DNA from: Fibrobacter succinogenes
Lineage (GTDB): Bacteria; Fibrobacterota; Fibrobacteria; Fibrobacterales; Fibrobacteraceae
Assembly: GCA_902800345.1 (NCBI GenBank)
Contig: CADCDO010000040.1
Coordinates: 29,060-93,059 of the forward strand
Reading direction: 5' to 3'
DNA length: 64,000 bases
The notes below the pieces were generated by a model. That model had not been told where the DNA came from. It was given only the letters and a program-made list of their open reading frames with translations, and ran no database searches. Below are positions 33,097 through 43,200 of the stretch, piece after piece. Position 1 is the stretch's first letter; every line of letters starts with the position of its first letter. The translations under genes and the position numbers were made by a program.

Positions 33097-35730
33097 ATGA
33101 ATACGAAAAAATCGTTTGCTGAAAAATTTTCACAGTGGTATATCCCGCTTATTTGTAAACACAAGTACAAGGCGCTTGTTTTCTATTTTCTCCTTGCGCT
33201 TCTTCTCGCGTTCCCGATTCTCGTAAAGCCGGGATTGAAACTGGATGCCGACCTTTCGCACCTCTTGCCTCAAGATACGCCGAGCGTCAAGGCGCTTGAA
33301 GAATCGTATGAGCGTTTTGGCAGTACCGACCGATTCATGATCGCCATCCAGAGCGAAAGCGTTGAACTCGCGGCCGCTTTGCAGGATTCCATCAGCGATT
33401 ATATTCACAAGAATTGGCAGGGTGATTTTGTCTCGACGCAGGTCGATAACGATAACCAGTTCTTCAAGGACAACGCACTTTTATACCTCCCTGTCAAGCA
33501 TCTCGAAAAAATTCGCGATAATTTGGAAGATTTGCAGCTTGAAATTGGCCGCAAAAATGGCCCGCTCGTCGTCGACTTGTTGGGGGACGATTCCGGCAAT
33601 TCTACGGACTCGGCAAACGGCGAAAAATCGTCGAAAAAGGAACGTGTCTGGTTCGATGCCAATTTGCCGATGGAACTTGGGCTCCCCGAAGAAGCCGTGA
33701 GCGCGTTCGATGCGTTCTTTAAAAAAGATACTCCGGTCGATACCGTTAACGGAAAGAAGGAATGGAATCCGAAAGCATATCTGCCGGATAGCTTGAGGAA
33801 CCGCCTGATTGGTAGCCCGGAACCCGATAGCACGGGTAAAATTCTCTTTAACGCGGTCGTGAACGCAAAGCTGATCAAGCCCTCGACCGACTATGAATTT
33901 GTTACGAAAATTCTGGCGAAGACCGACGACCTCCTGAAATATTTCCGCAGCAAGAACTACCCGGTGCCCACCCGCTTTACCGTTGAAGGAACCTATGAAG
34001 GATTGAAAGAGGTGGACGAAGTCGCTAACGACAGTATTTTCTCGTTCGGCATCAGCCTTGTGCTCATCTTCCTCTTGACGGCGTTCTTCTTCAGGAGCGT
34101 GAAAGGCCCGATTCTCGTGACCGGTTCCGTGCTTTACGCATGCCTCCCGACGCTTGCGTTTACGGCGCTGTTCTACGGCAAGCTGAATCCGTTTACGGTG
34201 TTCGTGGCGTCGATTATTTTGGGAATCGGCATTGACTATTCCATCCATATTTTGGGAAACGCACAAAAGCTGCTCCGCAAGTACGATTCGCTGGAGGCCG
34301 TGCTCGAAGAAACGCAACGCAAGATGCTCAAGCCGTTCATCTTGGCTAGCTTCACGACGATTGCCGCGTTCCTCACGCTCCTGGTCGCGCATTTCCGCGG
34401 ATTCTATGAATTCGGAATTGTCGCCTCGATGGGCGTGCTCTTCAGTATGATGACATCGGTGCTCGTGTTGCCGGTATTTGTCGCTTGCATGGGCGGCATT
34501 CCGCCTGCACCGCAAAAGTCGCTCTTGCCCGATTCCTGGAGCGAACAACGCATATTCAGTTTCTTCAAGCATGTGGCGCTTGTCGGATTTGCCCTCGGGG
34601 CGGTTGCCTTGTGGTATGCTCCGCATGTCGATTTTGAACACAACCTGAAGAACTTGCGCCGAGTCCATACGGACAAGGTCATCCCCGCTGCCGAAAAGAA
34701 AATTTCGACCAAGGTGACGCGTGCGACGAACCGTGCGGTGACATCGACGCCTGCCGCCGTGATGGGGTCCAAGCCCGAACAGCTCGACAAACTTTACGAC
34801 ACCTTGATGGTCCGTCTCCACGACGAAAAAGATCCGCTCCTTGGCAGCTTCCTTACGCTCAAGAGCTTTGTGCCGCCCGCGGATTCGCAGGAAAAACGTC
34901 TGGAAGTCATCGAAGAAATCCGTGACCTGGTCGAAGCCAGAGTCTTTGACAAAGCCGAAGGGGAGGATTCCTCCAACGTAGCGACGCTCCGCAAACTGGC
35001 CCAGGTCGAAAATCCCTTTACCGCCGAGGATGTCCCCGCCTGGACGCTCGACCTGTTGCGCGAAAAGGACGGCACCTACGGTAAGATTGGATTTATCTAC
35101 GGCGACTTCCCGAGCTGGGACGCCCATGCGCTCCACCGTTTCCAGGAACGCTATGGCAACTGGAACTTTGATGGCGAACGCCTGCGCACGTTCTCTTCGC
35201 AGTTCATCCTTTCGGACGTGATTGAATCGGTGAAGGCGGACAGCTTTAACCTCGCGTCGGTCATCGTGCTCGTGATATTCCTTACTTTGATTGTGTCGTT
35301 CCGCAAACCGTCGATGTTCCTGGCGGGAGGCGTTTCGTTCGGCATGGGCGCACTTTTGACGCTTGGACTTTTGGGAGCCCTGACATATTACTTTGAATTT
35401 GGAAAAATCAGTATCTACAACGTTATCGTGATTCCGATGACGCTTGGCATAGGCATCGATGCGACGATTCACTTTATCACTTCCTGGTGCTCCAAGTCTA
35501 ATCCGGGAATGAATCTTCGCCAGCTTTTCGATACGACGGGACGTAACGTGATGGCGAGCTCAACGACGACGATTGCAGGCTTTGTCGGGTTCCTCTTCAC
35601 GACGCACCGCGGCTTGCAGGGCATTGGCCACCTTGCCTGCATCGGAATTTTCATGTTCCTCGTGACGAGCGTCGTTTTCTCGATGTTCCTTTGCGGCTCT
35701 TGGCTCAAGAAAAGGGATGATGACAAATAA
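33097..35730 (+). CDS. RND-superfamily (MMPL/HpnN-type) exporter
   Basis: An 877-residue inner-membrane protein with the duplicated RND layout: one helix (about 22-45), a periplasmic domain with LKLDADLSHLLPQDTPSVKA, a bundle of about five helices (VANDSIFSFGISLVLIFLLT, FVASIILGIGIDYSIHIL, LVAHFRGFYEFGIVASMGVL), then a second copy of the plan (helix AGVALWYAPHVDF region, periplasmic part, IPMTLGIGIDATIHFITSW, TTTIAGFVGFLFTTHRGLQG). The GIGIDYSIH and GIGIDATIH motifs are the acidic pairs used for proton coupling in sterol-sensing/MMPL families. Such proteins export lipids such as hopanoids or envelope glycolipids; the substrate here is unknown. It lies between the LTA-synthase-like gene and aspartoacylase. 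ATG 33097 is chosen because the frame extension to 33046 would overlap the promoter. Confidence 0.9.
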   Translation: MNTKKSFAEKFSQWYIPLICKHKYKALVFYFLLALLLAFPILVKPGLKLDADLSHLLPQDTPSVKALEESYERFGSTDRFMIAIQSESVELAAALQDSISDYIHKNWQGDFVSTQVDNDNQFFKDNALLYLPVKHLEKIRDNLEDLQLEIGRKNGPLVVDLLGDDSGNSTDSANGEKSSKKERVWFDANLPMELGLPEEAVSAFDAFFKKDTPVDTVNGKKEWNPKAYLPDSLRNRLIGSPEPDSTGKILFNAVVNAKLIKPSTDYEFVTKILAKTDDLLKYFRSKNYPVPTRFTVEGTYEGLKEVDEVANDSIFSFGISLVLIFLLTAFFFRSVKGPILVTGSVLYACLPTLAFTALFYGKLNPFTVFVASIILGIGIDYSIHILGNAQKLLRKYDSLEAVLEETQRKMLKPFILASFTTIAAFLTLLVAHFRGFYEFGIVASMGVLFSMMTSVLVLPVFVACMGGIPPAPQKSLLPDSWSEQRIFSFFKHVALVGFALGAVALWYAPHVDFEHNLKNLRRVHTDKVIPAAEKKISTKVTRATNRAVTSTPAAVMGSKPEQLDKLYDTLMVRLHDEKDPLLGSFLTLKSFVPPADSQEKRLEVIEEIRDLVEARVFDKAEGEDSSNVATLRKLAQVENPFTAEDVPAWTLDLLREKDGTYGKIGFIYGDFPSWDAHALHRFQERYGNWNFDGERLRTFSSQFILSDVIESVKADSFNLASVIVLVIFLTLIVSFRKPSMFLAGGVSFGMGALLTLGLLGALTYYFEFGKISIYNVIVIPMTLGIGIDATIHFITSWCSKSNPGMNLRQLFDTTGRNVMASSTTTIAGFVGFLFTTHRGLQGIGHLACIGIFMFLVTSVVFSMFLCGSWLKKRDDDK

Positions 35731-35739
35731 GGATGAATT

Positions 35740-36648
35740 ATGAGTAAAATCAACACAATTGTCGTTGCCGGTGGAACACATGGCAACGAACGCACGGGCG
35801 TGAGCCTGGTCGAAAAGTGGAAGGCTCATCCTGAATGTTATGACAAACTTTGCCCAAGCGCAAACGTTGAACTGGTCCTTTGCAATCCCGAGGCTGTGCG
35901 ACTCAACCGCCGTTACCGCGACTTTGACTTGAATCGTGCGTTTTCGCAGACCTGCCTGGACATGACCGTGGAACCCGCACCGTTTGAGTTCCGCCGGGCG
36001 CGCGAACTCAATAAAATTTATGGCCCGAAGGGCGCAAATACGCGGACCGACCTGATTCTGGACGTGCACAACACGGGCGCGAACATGGGACTTTGTTTGA
36101 TCCTTTCGGCGCGAGACCCGTTTACGATGAGAGCATCTGCCGTGTTGACGCAGGAATTTGAGGATGCCTGGATTTACTACCAGCCCGAGGAACGCTCTGC
36201 ATCGCCGTATTTTGGAACTGTCGCGAAAGCTGACGTGTGCATCGAAATTGGCCCGCAACAGCACGGGACGCTGAACGCCGCCATATTCGAACGCTCCGAA
36301 AAACTCGTGAAACGTTATCTGGAACTAGCGGACGAATGGAACCGTGGCGAACTGCAAAAACGCGCGCCGATTCAAGTTGACGTTTATACGCAACTGCGGG
36401 ACTTGGGTTACCCGAAGCCGCAAGGCGGAGGCTCCATCCAGGCGATGATCCATCCGGAATTGGACGGTCGCGATTACCGGGAACTCAAGAAGGGCGACAA
36501 ACTCTTCCGCACGTTCGACGGCAAGGACATCCTATTCGAAGGTGAACCCGACGGACGCCCCGTCTATCCGATCTTCATCAACGAACCCGCATATTACGAA
36601 AAAGACATCGCCATGAGCTTGACGGTGAAAACCGTGGAAGAGTGGTAG
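35740..36648 (+). CDS. Aspartoacylase-family zinc hydrolase (AstE/AspA)
   Basis: A 302-residue soluble enzyme of the succinylglutamate desuccinylase/aspartoacylase family, which removes an acyl group from N-acylated amino acids (N-acetylaspartate in the type enzyme). Zinc ligands are visible: H14 and E17 in GGTHGNERTG and H110 in LDVHNTGANMG. RYRDFDLNRAF (about residues 58-68) is the substrate-binding Arg region and EIGPQQHG (near 170) holds the catalytic Glu. The C-terminal beta domain (QVDVYTQLRDLGYPKPQGGG, YPIFINEPAYYEKDIAM) is normal, and length agrees with the family. It starts ten bp after the exporter, so is probably co-transcribed. The real substrate is unknown. Confidence 0.9.
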   Translation: MSKINTIVVAGGTHGNERTGVSLVEKWKAHPECYDKLCPSANVELVLCNPEAVRLNRRYRDFDLNRAFSQTCLDMTVEPAPFEFRRARELNKIYGPKGANTRTDLILDVHNTGANMGLCLILSARDPFTMRASAVLTQEFEDAWIYYQPEERSASPYFGTVAKADVCIEIGPQQHGTLNAAIFERSEKLVKRYLELADEWNRGELQKRAPIQVDVYTQLRDLGYPKPQGGGSIQAMIHPELDGRDYRELKKGDKLFRTFDGKDILFEGEPDGRPVYPIFINEPAYYEKDIAMSLTVKTVEEW

Positions 36649-36909
36649 GCTTAGACGAAAGAACGCCCTACGGGTACAGACGAGAGACGAAAGAAAAACG
36701 CCGTGGCGAGCGTCGCACGTCGTCATCCTGGAGGCAGGTATGGGGTATGGGCACGGGCCTTTCGGCCCTTTGGGGTATGGGCTCTTGTAGTAAGCAACGT
36801 CTGGCAGTTGACCGTCATCCTGAGGGGGTCACCCCGAAGGATCCAGTGATGTATCGTCTTGAATTGCATATACTTTTCTAAATTTAGTCCGAAAAAAATA
36901 GAGGTCACA
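36649..36909. repeat. Intergenic repeats: AGACGARAGAACGCCC family and GTCATCCTGA family
   Basis: Gap between genes. 36653-36693 is one copy of a repeat (AGACGAAAGAACGCCC, hairpin, ACAGACGAGAGACGAAAGA) whose other copy lies in reverse orientation at 57979-58022. 36714-36795 contains GTCATCCTGGAGGCAGG and TATGGGGTATGGGCACGGG palindromes. 36814-36849 is a GTCATCCTGAGGGGGTCACC / CCGAAGGATCCAGT copy. AGAGGT before ATG 36910 is the ribosome-binding site of the next gene. Confidence 0.7.
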
Positions 36910-37551
36910 ATGGCAGAAGAAGATGAACTGAAAACCATCACGGGCGAAGAAAGCCTTGGCAACTTTATGGAACTCGTGCAGAAGTTGAAAGCGGAACCTT
37001 GGACTTCCCGCTTGAACGACATCCTTGACTCCTTCGAGGACTTCTTGACGATTCGCCCCGAACCGCCCCAGTCTTGGCAGGACAACTACGCCGCAAGCGG
37101 TAAAAAGTTCGACTATTACCAAATCGTCTTGCCCGAAGATTTTCAGGACCCCTACGAAGACGACCTCGGAAACATCAACCGCCTGCGCGGAGAATTTGCC
37201 CGCGTGCCGAGCACGATGGCGCTCGAACACGAACTCATCAGCCGCAACTACTTTATCTTTGAAAACGGCCATGCCGAACCGATCCCTGCGCCGCGCCCCA
37301 TCCTCATGCTCGAAAGCAAGGACCGCGAAGACGACGAGGAACCGCAAGAAGGCGACATCACCTGGGACTGTTGCATATCAATCTTTGCCGACGGCAGCTA
37401 TATAGCCTACAATCTCGACCACGATGACGACGAAGAACTCGGCGAAGACTTCAAAGTCGTTTTCGATAAGCATATCAAGACGCTCTCGAAACTGCAACTC
37501 GTAATCCCCGTGGAAGGCCGCGACTACGGAATCCTCCGCAGCGATGCGTAA
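36910..37551 (+). CDS. Acidic cytoplasmic protein of unknown function
   Basis: A 213-residue acidic protein without signal peptide. The start at 36910 has a good AGAGGT ribosome-binding site; an in-frame start at 36859 would add a segment read from intergenic DNA. N-terminal helix (EEDELKTITGEESLGNFMEL), then a mixed domain with PPQSWQDNYAASGKKFDYYQ, a very acidic linker (about residues 135-150, DREDDEEPQEGD) and a final strand-rich part (CCISIFADGSYIAYNLDHDD, LQLVIPVEGRDYGILRSDA). I recognise no family. It is similar in style (acidic, mixed fold) to 4897-5364 but I see no clear homology. Probably co-transcribed with the following phosphatase. Confidence 0.72.
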   Translation: MAEEDELKTITGEESLGNFMELVQKLKAEPWTSRLNDILDSFEDFLTIRPEPPQSWQDNYAASGKKFDYYQIVLPEDFQDPYEDDLGNINRLRGEFARVPSTMALEHELISRNYFIFENGHAEPIPAPRPILMLESKDREDDEEPQEGDITWDCCISIFADGSYIAYNLDHDDDEELGEDFKVVFDKHIKTLSKLQLVIPVEGRDYGILRSDA

Positions 37552-37589
37552 TCGCTATGGATCCATTCGAAACTGAAATCTACCTGCGC

Positions 37590-37787
37590 TACAAGCAAAT
37601 AATTGAGCGTGATTGTCATTCCTCTTCGAGGCATGACTTGTTCGCCTCGGATATAGAAACATGCAAGCATGTTTCTGCATCTCTCGGCTCCTGCGTCCCA
37701 GTTTCTCACAAAACTGAATTGTCATCCTGGAGGGCGCAGCCCGATAGGATCCAAAACGTTTCCAGTGCAGCCTCTCAAAGCGTTCCC
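37590..37787. repeat. Repeat-derived leader in front of the HAD phosphatase
   Basis: The frame of the next gene is open upstream to ATG 37557, but this part is built from intergenic-type palindromes: ACATGCAAGCATGT (near 37659), GAGGCATGACTTGTTCGCCTC and a GTCATCCTGG...AGGATCC copy at 37721-37755. It probably entered between the unknown gene and the phosphatase gene and happens to be open. Confidence 0.6.
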
Positions 37788-38696
37788 ATGTCGGACTTAC
37801 TCGACCGTTACGACGCTTTCTGCTTTGACGGATACGGCACGCTCTACAACCGCGGTAGTTTTGTCTATCCCGGCGCCATGGAATGGTTCCAGATGCTCCG
37901 CCGTGCAAAAAAGCAAATCCGCCTGGTGACAAACGCCGCCTCCGACATCGACGAAGTCCTGGCACGCGATGCGGACAAGCGCGGCTTTGACTTTTCGACG
38001 GAAGAAACCATCTCGTCGGGGAGCCTGTTGCACGATCTTGTGAAGCAATTGCGCTTGGGAACCTCGGAAAATGCGGATGCCGGAACCATGAACTGGAGCA
38101 CCGCACATGCCGGAACGGACGCTCTTCGGCCATTGCGTAAAGTGAACGAAGTCTATTACATTGGCCGAGAAACCGGCAAGCACGTACTTGAAGCCTGCGG
38201 AATCAAAGCCGTTGCGATGGACGCGGAACCCGCCGAGCCGATCGTCGCCGTATCCTCCGCGAAAGACACACCGGAAACATTTGCCCAAGCCGTCAAAATT
38301 TTACGCCGCTCCGGGGCGCTGCTCCTCGTGCTCAATTCCGATGCCTGGGCGCCCAAAATCCCGGACGAAAACGGCGTCACCCAACGTGAACCCGTCTCGG
38401 GCGCACTCTCCGAACGGTTACGCCGCGCCTCCATCTGCGAAAATAACGGTGGCCGAGGCGCCGAAACATATTATTTAGGCAAACCATTCCCGCAAATATG
38501 GGAACGCGTCAAGACGTCATTGCCTCCAAACGCCCGCGTGCTGATGATCGGCGACACCCTCGGAACCGACATATTCGGTGCAAAACTCGCCGGCTTCGAC
38601 ACCGCCCTCGTCATTGGCCGCAACGTCCCCGCCACCGAACTCGCTGCCGACGAAACCGCCCTCGGAATTAGGCCGGACTACTACCTGGAAGCATAA
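37788..38696 (+). CDS. HAD-superfamily subclass IIA phosphatase (NagD-like)
   Basis: A 303-residue cytoplasmic hydrolase. HAD motifs: I, AFCFDGYGTLYNRG (nucleophile Asp with DxYGT, as in NagD/PGP phosphatases; many have DxDGT); II, IRLVTNAAS; III, YYLGKPFPQIWERV with the Lys; IV, MIGDTLGTDIFGAKLAGFDT. The large IIA cap domain lies between motifs II and III (about residues 60-210), as expected for sugar- or nucleotide-phosphate phosphatases. The start at 37788 (MSDLLDRYDAF) is chosen because the upstream extension to 37557 is repeat DNA; if 37557 is used, 77 extra residues are added. The substrate is unknown. Confidence 0.85.
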   Translation: MSDLLDRYDAFCFDGYGTLYNRGSFVYPGAMEWFQMLRRAKKQIRLVTNAASDIDEVLARDADKRGFDFSTEETISSGSLLHDLVKQLRLGTSENADAGTMNWSTAHAGTDALRPLRKVNEVYYIGRETGKHVLEACGIKAVAMDAEPAEPIVAVSSAKDTPETFAQAVKILRRSGALLLVLNSDAWAPKIPDENGVTQREPVSGALSERLRRASICENNGGRGAETYYLGKPFPQIWERVKTSLPPNARVLMIGDTLGTDIFGAKLAGFDTALVIGRNVPATELAADETALGIRPDYYLEA

Positions 38697-38721
38697 GTCG
38701 AAGAGAAAACATTTCGAGGCT

Positions 38722-38752
38722 CCCGGTAAGTTTTCTGATTATCGGGACTTTT
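38722..38752 (+). terminator. Possible Rho-independent terminator
   Basis: CCCGGTAA (38722-38729) pairs with TTATCGGG (38739-38746), one G-U pair, 9-nt loop, then ACTTTTCG. The T run is short, so strength is uncertain. Confidence 0.5.
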
Positions 38753-38997
38753 CGTTCCGTTGCCGTATCGTGTGTGTACAAACTGTTAATTAGTTGTGAC
38801 AAACTATAGGTTTGACCTGCGTATTTTCTTTGTAATTTCTGACAAATCAACGCTATTTTGTACTGTAAACTATTGTTGACAAAGTGTTTAAAAAAAGAAC
38901 GATGTATGTAAATTTTAGTATTATGTAACCTTTTTTTATAAATTTTTTCTATTTTGTACAGCGGTGTATGTGTTAGGAATAATTTGGAGAACGAGTT
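38753..38997 (+). promoter_or_regulatory. AT-rich promoter region of the Fib_succ_major lipoprotein gene
   Basis: No gene. TTGACA at 38876-38881 has no good -10 at 17 bp; two copies of CTATTTTGTAC (38852 and 38949) resemble the -10 context of the 13946 promoter. TTGGAGAACGAG provides the ribosome-binding site for GTG 38998. Which box is used cannot be told. Confidence 0.4.
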
Positions 38998-40197
38998 GTG
39001 AAAAAAATATTGCCTAGCAGTATATCCCTGCCGTCTTTTAGGCTGTTGACTTCTTCCGCCATCCCGAGCGGAGTGATTAGTTTCCTGGTAATCTTATTCC
39101 TTACTTTTGCTTTTGCCGCCTGTGGAGATGATAGCGGCACTTCGACGGATAACGTTTTGAGCGGAAATGAGGAAATCTCATCATCGACAAATTCGACCGC
39201 TTCGGTTGGTTCGACAACTTTATCGTCAACAGGATCAAGTGCGTCAAGGTCTTCTTCCAGTGCTAACAAGGTGTCGTCTTCGAGTGGAAAGGGAAAAAAT
39301 ATTTCCTCAAGCAGTTCTTCAAAATCTTTCAAAAAATGCACGAGTGATAGAGAAGGTGTCAGAGCGTTTGTTACGCAAGAAAATAGTTGGTGTATTTGTA
39401 TAAATGGTCAATGGATTCCTGAATCTTCCAGTTCTTTTGTTGAACCCTCTAGTAGCAGTAAATACTATGACATGACCAAGCAATTTTTTTCCGAGTATGA
39501 TTGTAATTTTGGTGAATTTGTAGATCCTCGTGATAACCAAGTTTATAAAACAATCCGTATAAAATCCATTTGGACTGAAGATTCTGTGACCTTTTTTGCT
39601 GAAAACCTGAATTATGGTAAAATGATTCCTGCCGGGACACAACAAACGGATTCTACAAAATATTGTTATGATGATGACCCCTGGTATTGTGAAAACGGCT
39701 TTGGAGGCCTTTATACGTGGGCTACTGCGATGAATTTCCCTGCTGTATGCGATAGTTTCCTGACAGGTTCGGTTGAATGTCCGGATACGGTTGATTTGAC
39801 AAAACATTCAGATCCTTTTTTGAAAGGAAAGGTTGGCTATGCGTTTCATCAGGGAATTTGCCCCGAAGGTTGGCATATAATGGATGAAGGTGACTGGGTA
39901 GATATCATTCATGGGCATGGTTATATTTTGGGAGCCAATTATTTAGGATCATATATATGGGGTGGCAGTAATGAGCGAGGCTTTTCTCTTTTGCCTGCGG
40001 GGGTTCTTGAACCTCCCAATCGTTATATGAATATTGGGGATGTTGCTAGTCATTGGTTTCCTGCTGACAAAAAAAGAGATGGAGATTCGTTGACTTCTTA
40101 TGGGAAGAGCGTTAATATCAGGGATAGGGATTTTAATCGAAGTGCTAGTGCCCCAAAAGTTTATGGACTATCTGTCCGCTGCGTAATGGATTATTAA
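38998..40197 (+). CDS. Lipoprotein with Fibrobacter succinogenes major paralogous domain (Fib_succ_major)
   Basis: A 399-residue lipoprotein beginning with GTG 38998 after a GGAGA ribosome-binding site. The signal has an extended N-terminus and ends at FAFAAC, Cys42. Residues about 55-110 are a Ser-rich linker (SSSTNSTASVGSTTLSS type) of the kind common in Fibrobacter surface proteins. The C-terminal 230 residues are the Fib_succ_major paralogous domain (TIGR02145 type): VYKTIRIKSIWTEDSVTFFA, AENLNYGKMIPAG, YCYDDDPWYCENGFGGLYTW, GICPEGWHIMDEGDW and the ending YGLSVRCVMDY. The family is highly expanded in Fibrobacter and its function is not known. Cys pairs (YCYD...YCEN) may form disulfides. 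It precedes the giant RTX gene by 70 bp. Confidence 0.93.
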   Translation: MKKILPSSISLPSFRLLTSSAIPSGVISFLVILFLTFAFAACGDDSGTSTDNVLSGNEEISSSTNSTASVGSTTLSSTGSSASRSSSSANKVSSSSGKGKNISSSSSSKSFKKCTSDREGVRAFVTQENSWCICINGQWIPESSSSFVEPSSSSKYYDMTKQFFSEYDCNFGEFVDPRDNQVYKTIRIKSIWTEDSVTFFAENLNYGKMIPAGTQQTDSTKYCYDDDPWYCENGFGGLYTWATAMNFPAVCDSFLTGSVECPDTVDLTKHSDPFLKGKVGYAFHQGICPEGWHIMDEGDWVDIIHGHGYILGANYLGSYIWGGSNERGFSLLPAGVLEPPNRYMNIGDVASHWFPADKKRDGDSLTSYGKSVNIRDRDFNRSASAPKVYGLSVRCVMDY

Positions 40198-40267
40198 TTC
40201 ATTATCATTTATCCAAGTTTTAAAACAAAAAAACATGACTGCTTTATACGGTCAATTAGGAGTTATT

Positions 40268-43200
40268 ATGTCCAAGAAAAACAATAAGAAAAACACCCGC
40301 AAGAACTACAAAATCGAGACTCTCGAACCTCGTTTGCTGATGGATGCAACGGCTGATCGCTGGCTTGATGAAAATAGTCTGACGGATACGACTGCAGCTG
40401 TATCCATGAACAATTCGCTCGATGCCATTAGTGCGGGAGTTTCTGGAGCAGGAAATGATCTTGAAGGACTCTCGCAACAACCGACTATAAATTCCAGCAA
40501 TGAATACGAGAAGCTATCAGTAAAAGCTGGTGCTGTTTTTGATATGAATAATGTTGTACTCAATATCAAAAATTCTAACGATTATAAAAATATTCATGAC
40601 TTTATTGAAAATTGTATTAACGAATGCCGTAAAGATGCCACTGTAAATGAGCGAAACTTTTTCATTGCTGCTCAGGCGACTTTTGAAATGTTGAAAAATA
40701 CGAGTGGAGTGTCGCAAACAGACTTAGATAATGCCGAAGTGCTTGTTATGGCTGCGTATAATAATTTAATGACGGCTTGGAATAATGCGATTATTACAAC
40801 AGATGACTTGTACGCAAAACTTGATGGGAGTAATAGTAATTCAAATTGGTCTTTTATAAAGAATGGTGTTGGAATAGATGTGAAAATTTCTGGAGATTAT
40901 TCTGGCATTGAGCACAGCACTAACACAAATATAAATCCAGATATTGGCGAATCGACACGTTTGGATGTCAATTTCGAAGATGCTTATTCGAAAAAAATGC
41001 ATTATGAGCTGTCTTTCACGATTGATGGCAATAAGAATAACTCAATTAATGTCAGCGTGCATGCCGATGTGTCGTTAGGTTTTAATCAGAATATTTCTCA
41101 AAAAGATGCAAAACTTGGTGTGCTTGAACTGAATTCCATAGACGCAAGTGAATCTGATGCCGATTACGAGGTGAAAGTTTCGCTTGATGCTGACGAAAAC
41201 GGTCAAATATCATTTATCGACACCTACAATGTCGATTTGAATTTTGAGTTGAAAAATTCAAGCCAGTTGGATAACGATTTGAATCTTGTAAACGCGTCGG
41301 ACCTGCTTTTGAGCGGTACAAGTATTACAAGTGCGACGTGGGGTAGTAATGACGATATACTATCCAAAATCAAATATGTCCAAATGGGGGATGTTCTTAA
41401 GACGCTGAATGATATATGTTTTGATTTATCAACAGAAATTCGTAATGAAAACAGCGATTCGTCTTCGAATAATTTTTTAGGCAATTCCGATCTTGACCGA
41501 AAAACTCTTGACGGAACTCTTGACCAAAGTACATCTTCTTTGATTGATGTTTCTAAGATGTTCGACCCCATTCTCAAGTACCCTCCGAAGACCTTGCAAG
41601 AATTGGTGAATCGATTGAAGAAGATAAATAGCGCTTGTACTGCCAAAATTACTCCACAAGGTAGTGAATATATTTTAACCATACCTTTTAAACTTACTTC
41701 TGATAACTCGTCTAAGGTTAATTTTAGTGATGTTTTTTTAAAAAGGGTTATTGAAGGTCAAACAAATGGGTATTTTTCGATCCCTGATTTTAAATTTGAT
41801 GTGACAGAGAAAAATGCGCTTGATTATGGGAATGATTCTACGTTATCATTTGATATGGAACTTACCCTTACAGATTTATCCCGTCCGCTAATCAATAGTA
41901 CTACAAAACTGAATGATATTCTGAAAGATGATAATTATGATTTGGCTCGCTTGGGTAAATCTAATGTCGTTGAAGTTAACGAAATTTCTACGTCATATTT
42001 CGGTAACGTTAATGTTTCAAGTCCTATTGAAATTGCAATAACTTCTCCTATAAAAACACAAAGCGTTACGATTTCGCAAGGAAACAACGATAATGATGTT
42101 ATTTCTGACGCAATTTTAACGGGATTGCAGAACATGGATCCAGGTGCTCAAAGATATTATGATGAAAACATGATTGCTTTTGAAGTGGGTTCTTCATTCG
42201 ATATCGAAATGGATGTTGTTGATGGCAATTCACGAGAAATTGGAATATATGGAAAGCGCTTGTTTGAGGATTCATATTTATTTGAAATTGTGGCTAATAA
42301 GAAAATAAATATAGGCGGAAAGGATTATACGGTTCCTGCGCCGCCATCCACACCTTCGTCTTCCAAAACTATAGCGTCAATTGAAGATAATTTTGCCAAT
42401 CAAATTAAGAATCTTTTAATTCCAGATGGATACAAGGTTACTTATATAAAGTCAAGTACTCCTATTTTGTTGATCCAACGTGATGATGGCGCTTTGCCGG
42501 CTTTTCCTGGAGATGGTCGTTTATGCAAATCGTTAGTTGTGTATAGAAAGCAAGGTGGCACTAATGATGTTTTTGACGAAAGTAAATTGCCGACGAATTT
42601 TAAATTTACTATTGATTTGTCAAGTTCTCTTTACGATAAAGAGAATGAAGTGATGGTAAACACCTTTGATATTTCTTTTGAAAATACTGAATTTAGCAAT
42701 TGCTATGATATCGAAGATGTTGCAAATGTGATAAATGCGAAACTAGCTGGATTCAGTGAAGATTCTACTAAACCTGCTCAGGTTGTTTTTGCTGAAATTG
42801 TCCAAGAAAAAGGTGCGAGTGGCGATATCCAGAAACTTGTCTTTAGATGCGATTCCCAAAATTTCGATGTAACTGCTTCAGAGAATGTTTTAGGTTATAC
42901 TAAGGGAACTGCGGTCAGTTCTACAACGAATTCCATTCACCTGAAAATTGATGGAAATGATTATGAAGTGAGTTTGTATGATGTGTTGTACAAGGACTTG
43001 AAAGATAGTGCCGGTAATGATTTAACGATAGGTGATTTGCTGAATGAAATTAAGCTGAAAATTAAATCAGCGTATTTCGATGATGTTTACATATCTGCAA
43101 ATGGGCTCACATTCGATAAACTAGAGCAAATATATGATTTGGGAGGCTTTTCACTTGTAAAAGCTTTGGGTCTCTATGAATATATGGATGGTAAAAATGC

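Noticed and set aside
38876..38904. TTGACA promoter for the Fib_succ_major gene
   Set aside because: The -35 is perfect but no -10-like hexamer lies 16-18 bp downstream, so I do not call it as a defined promoter.
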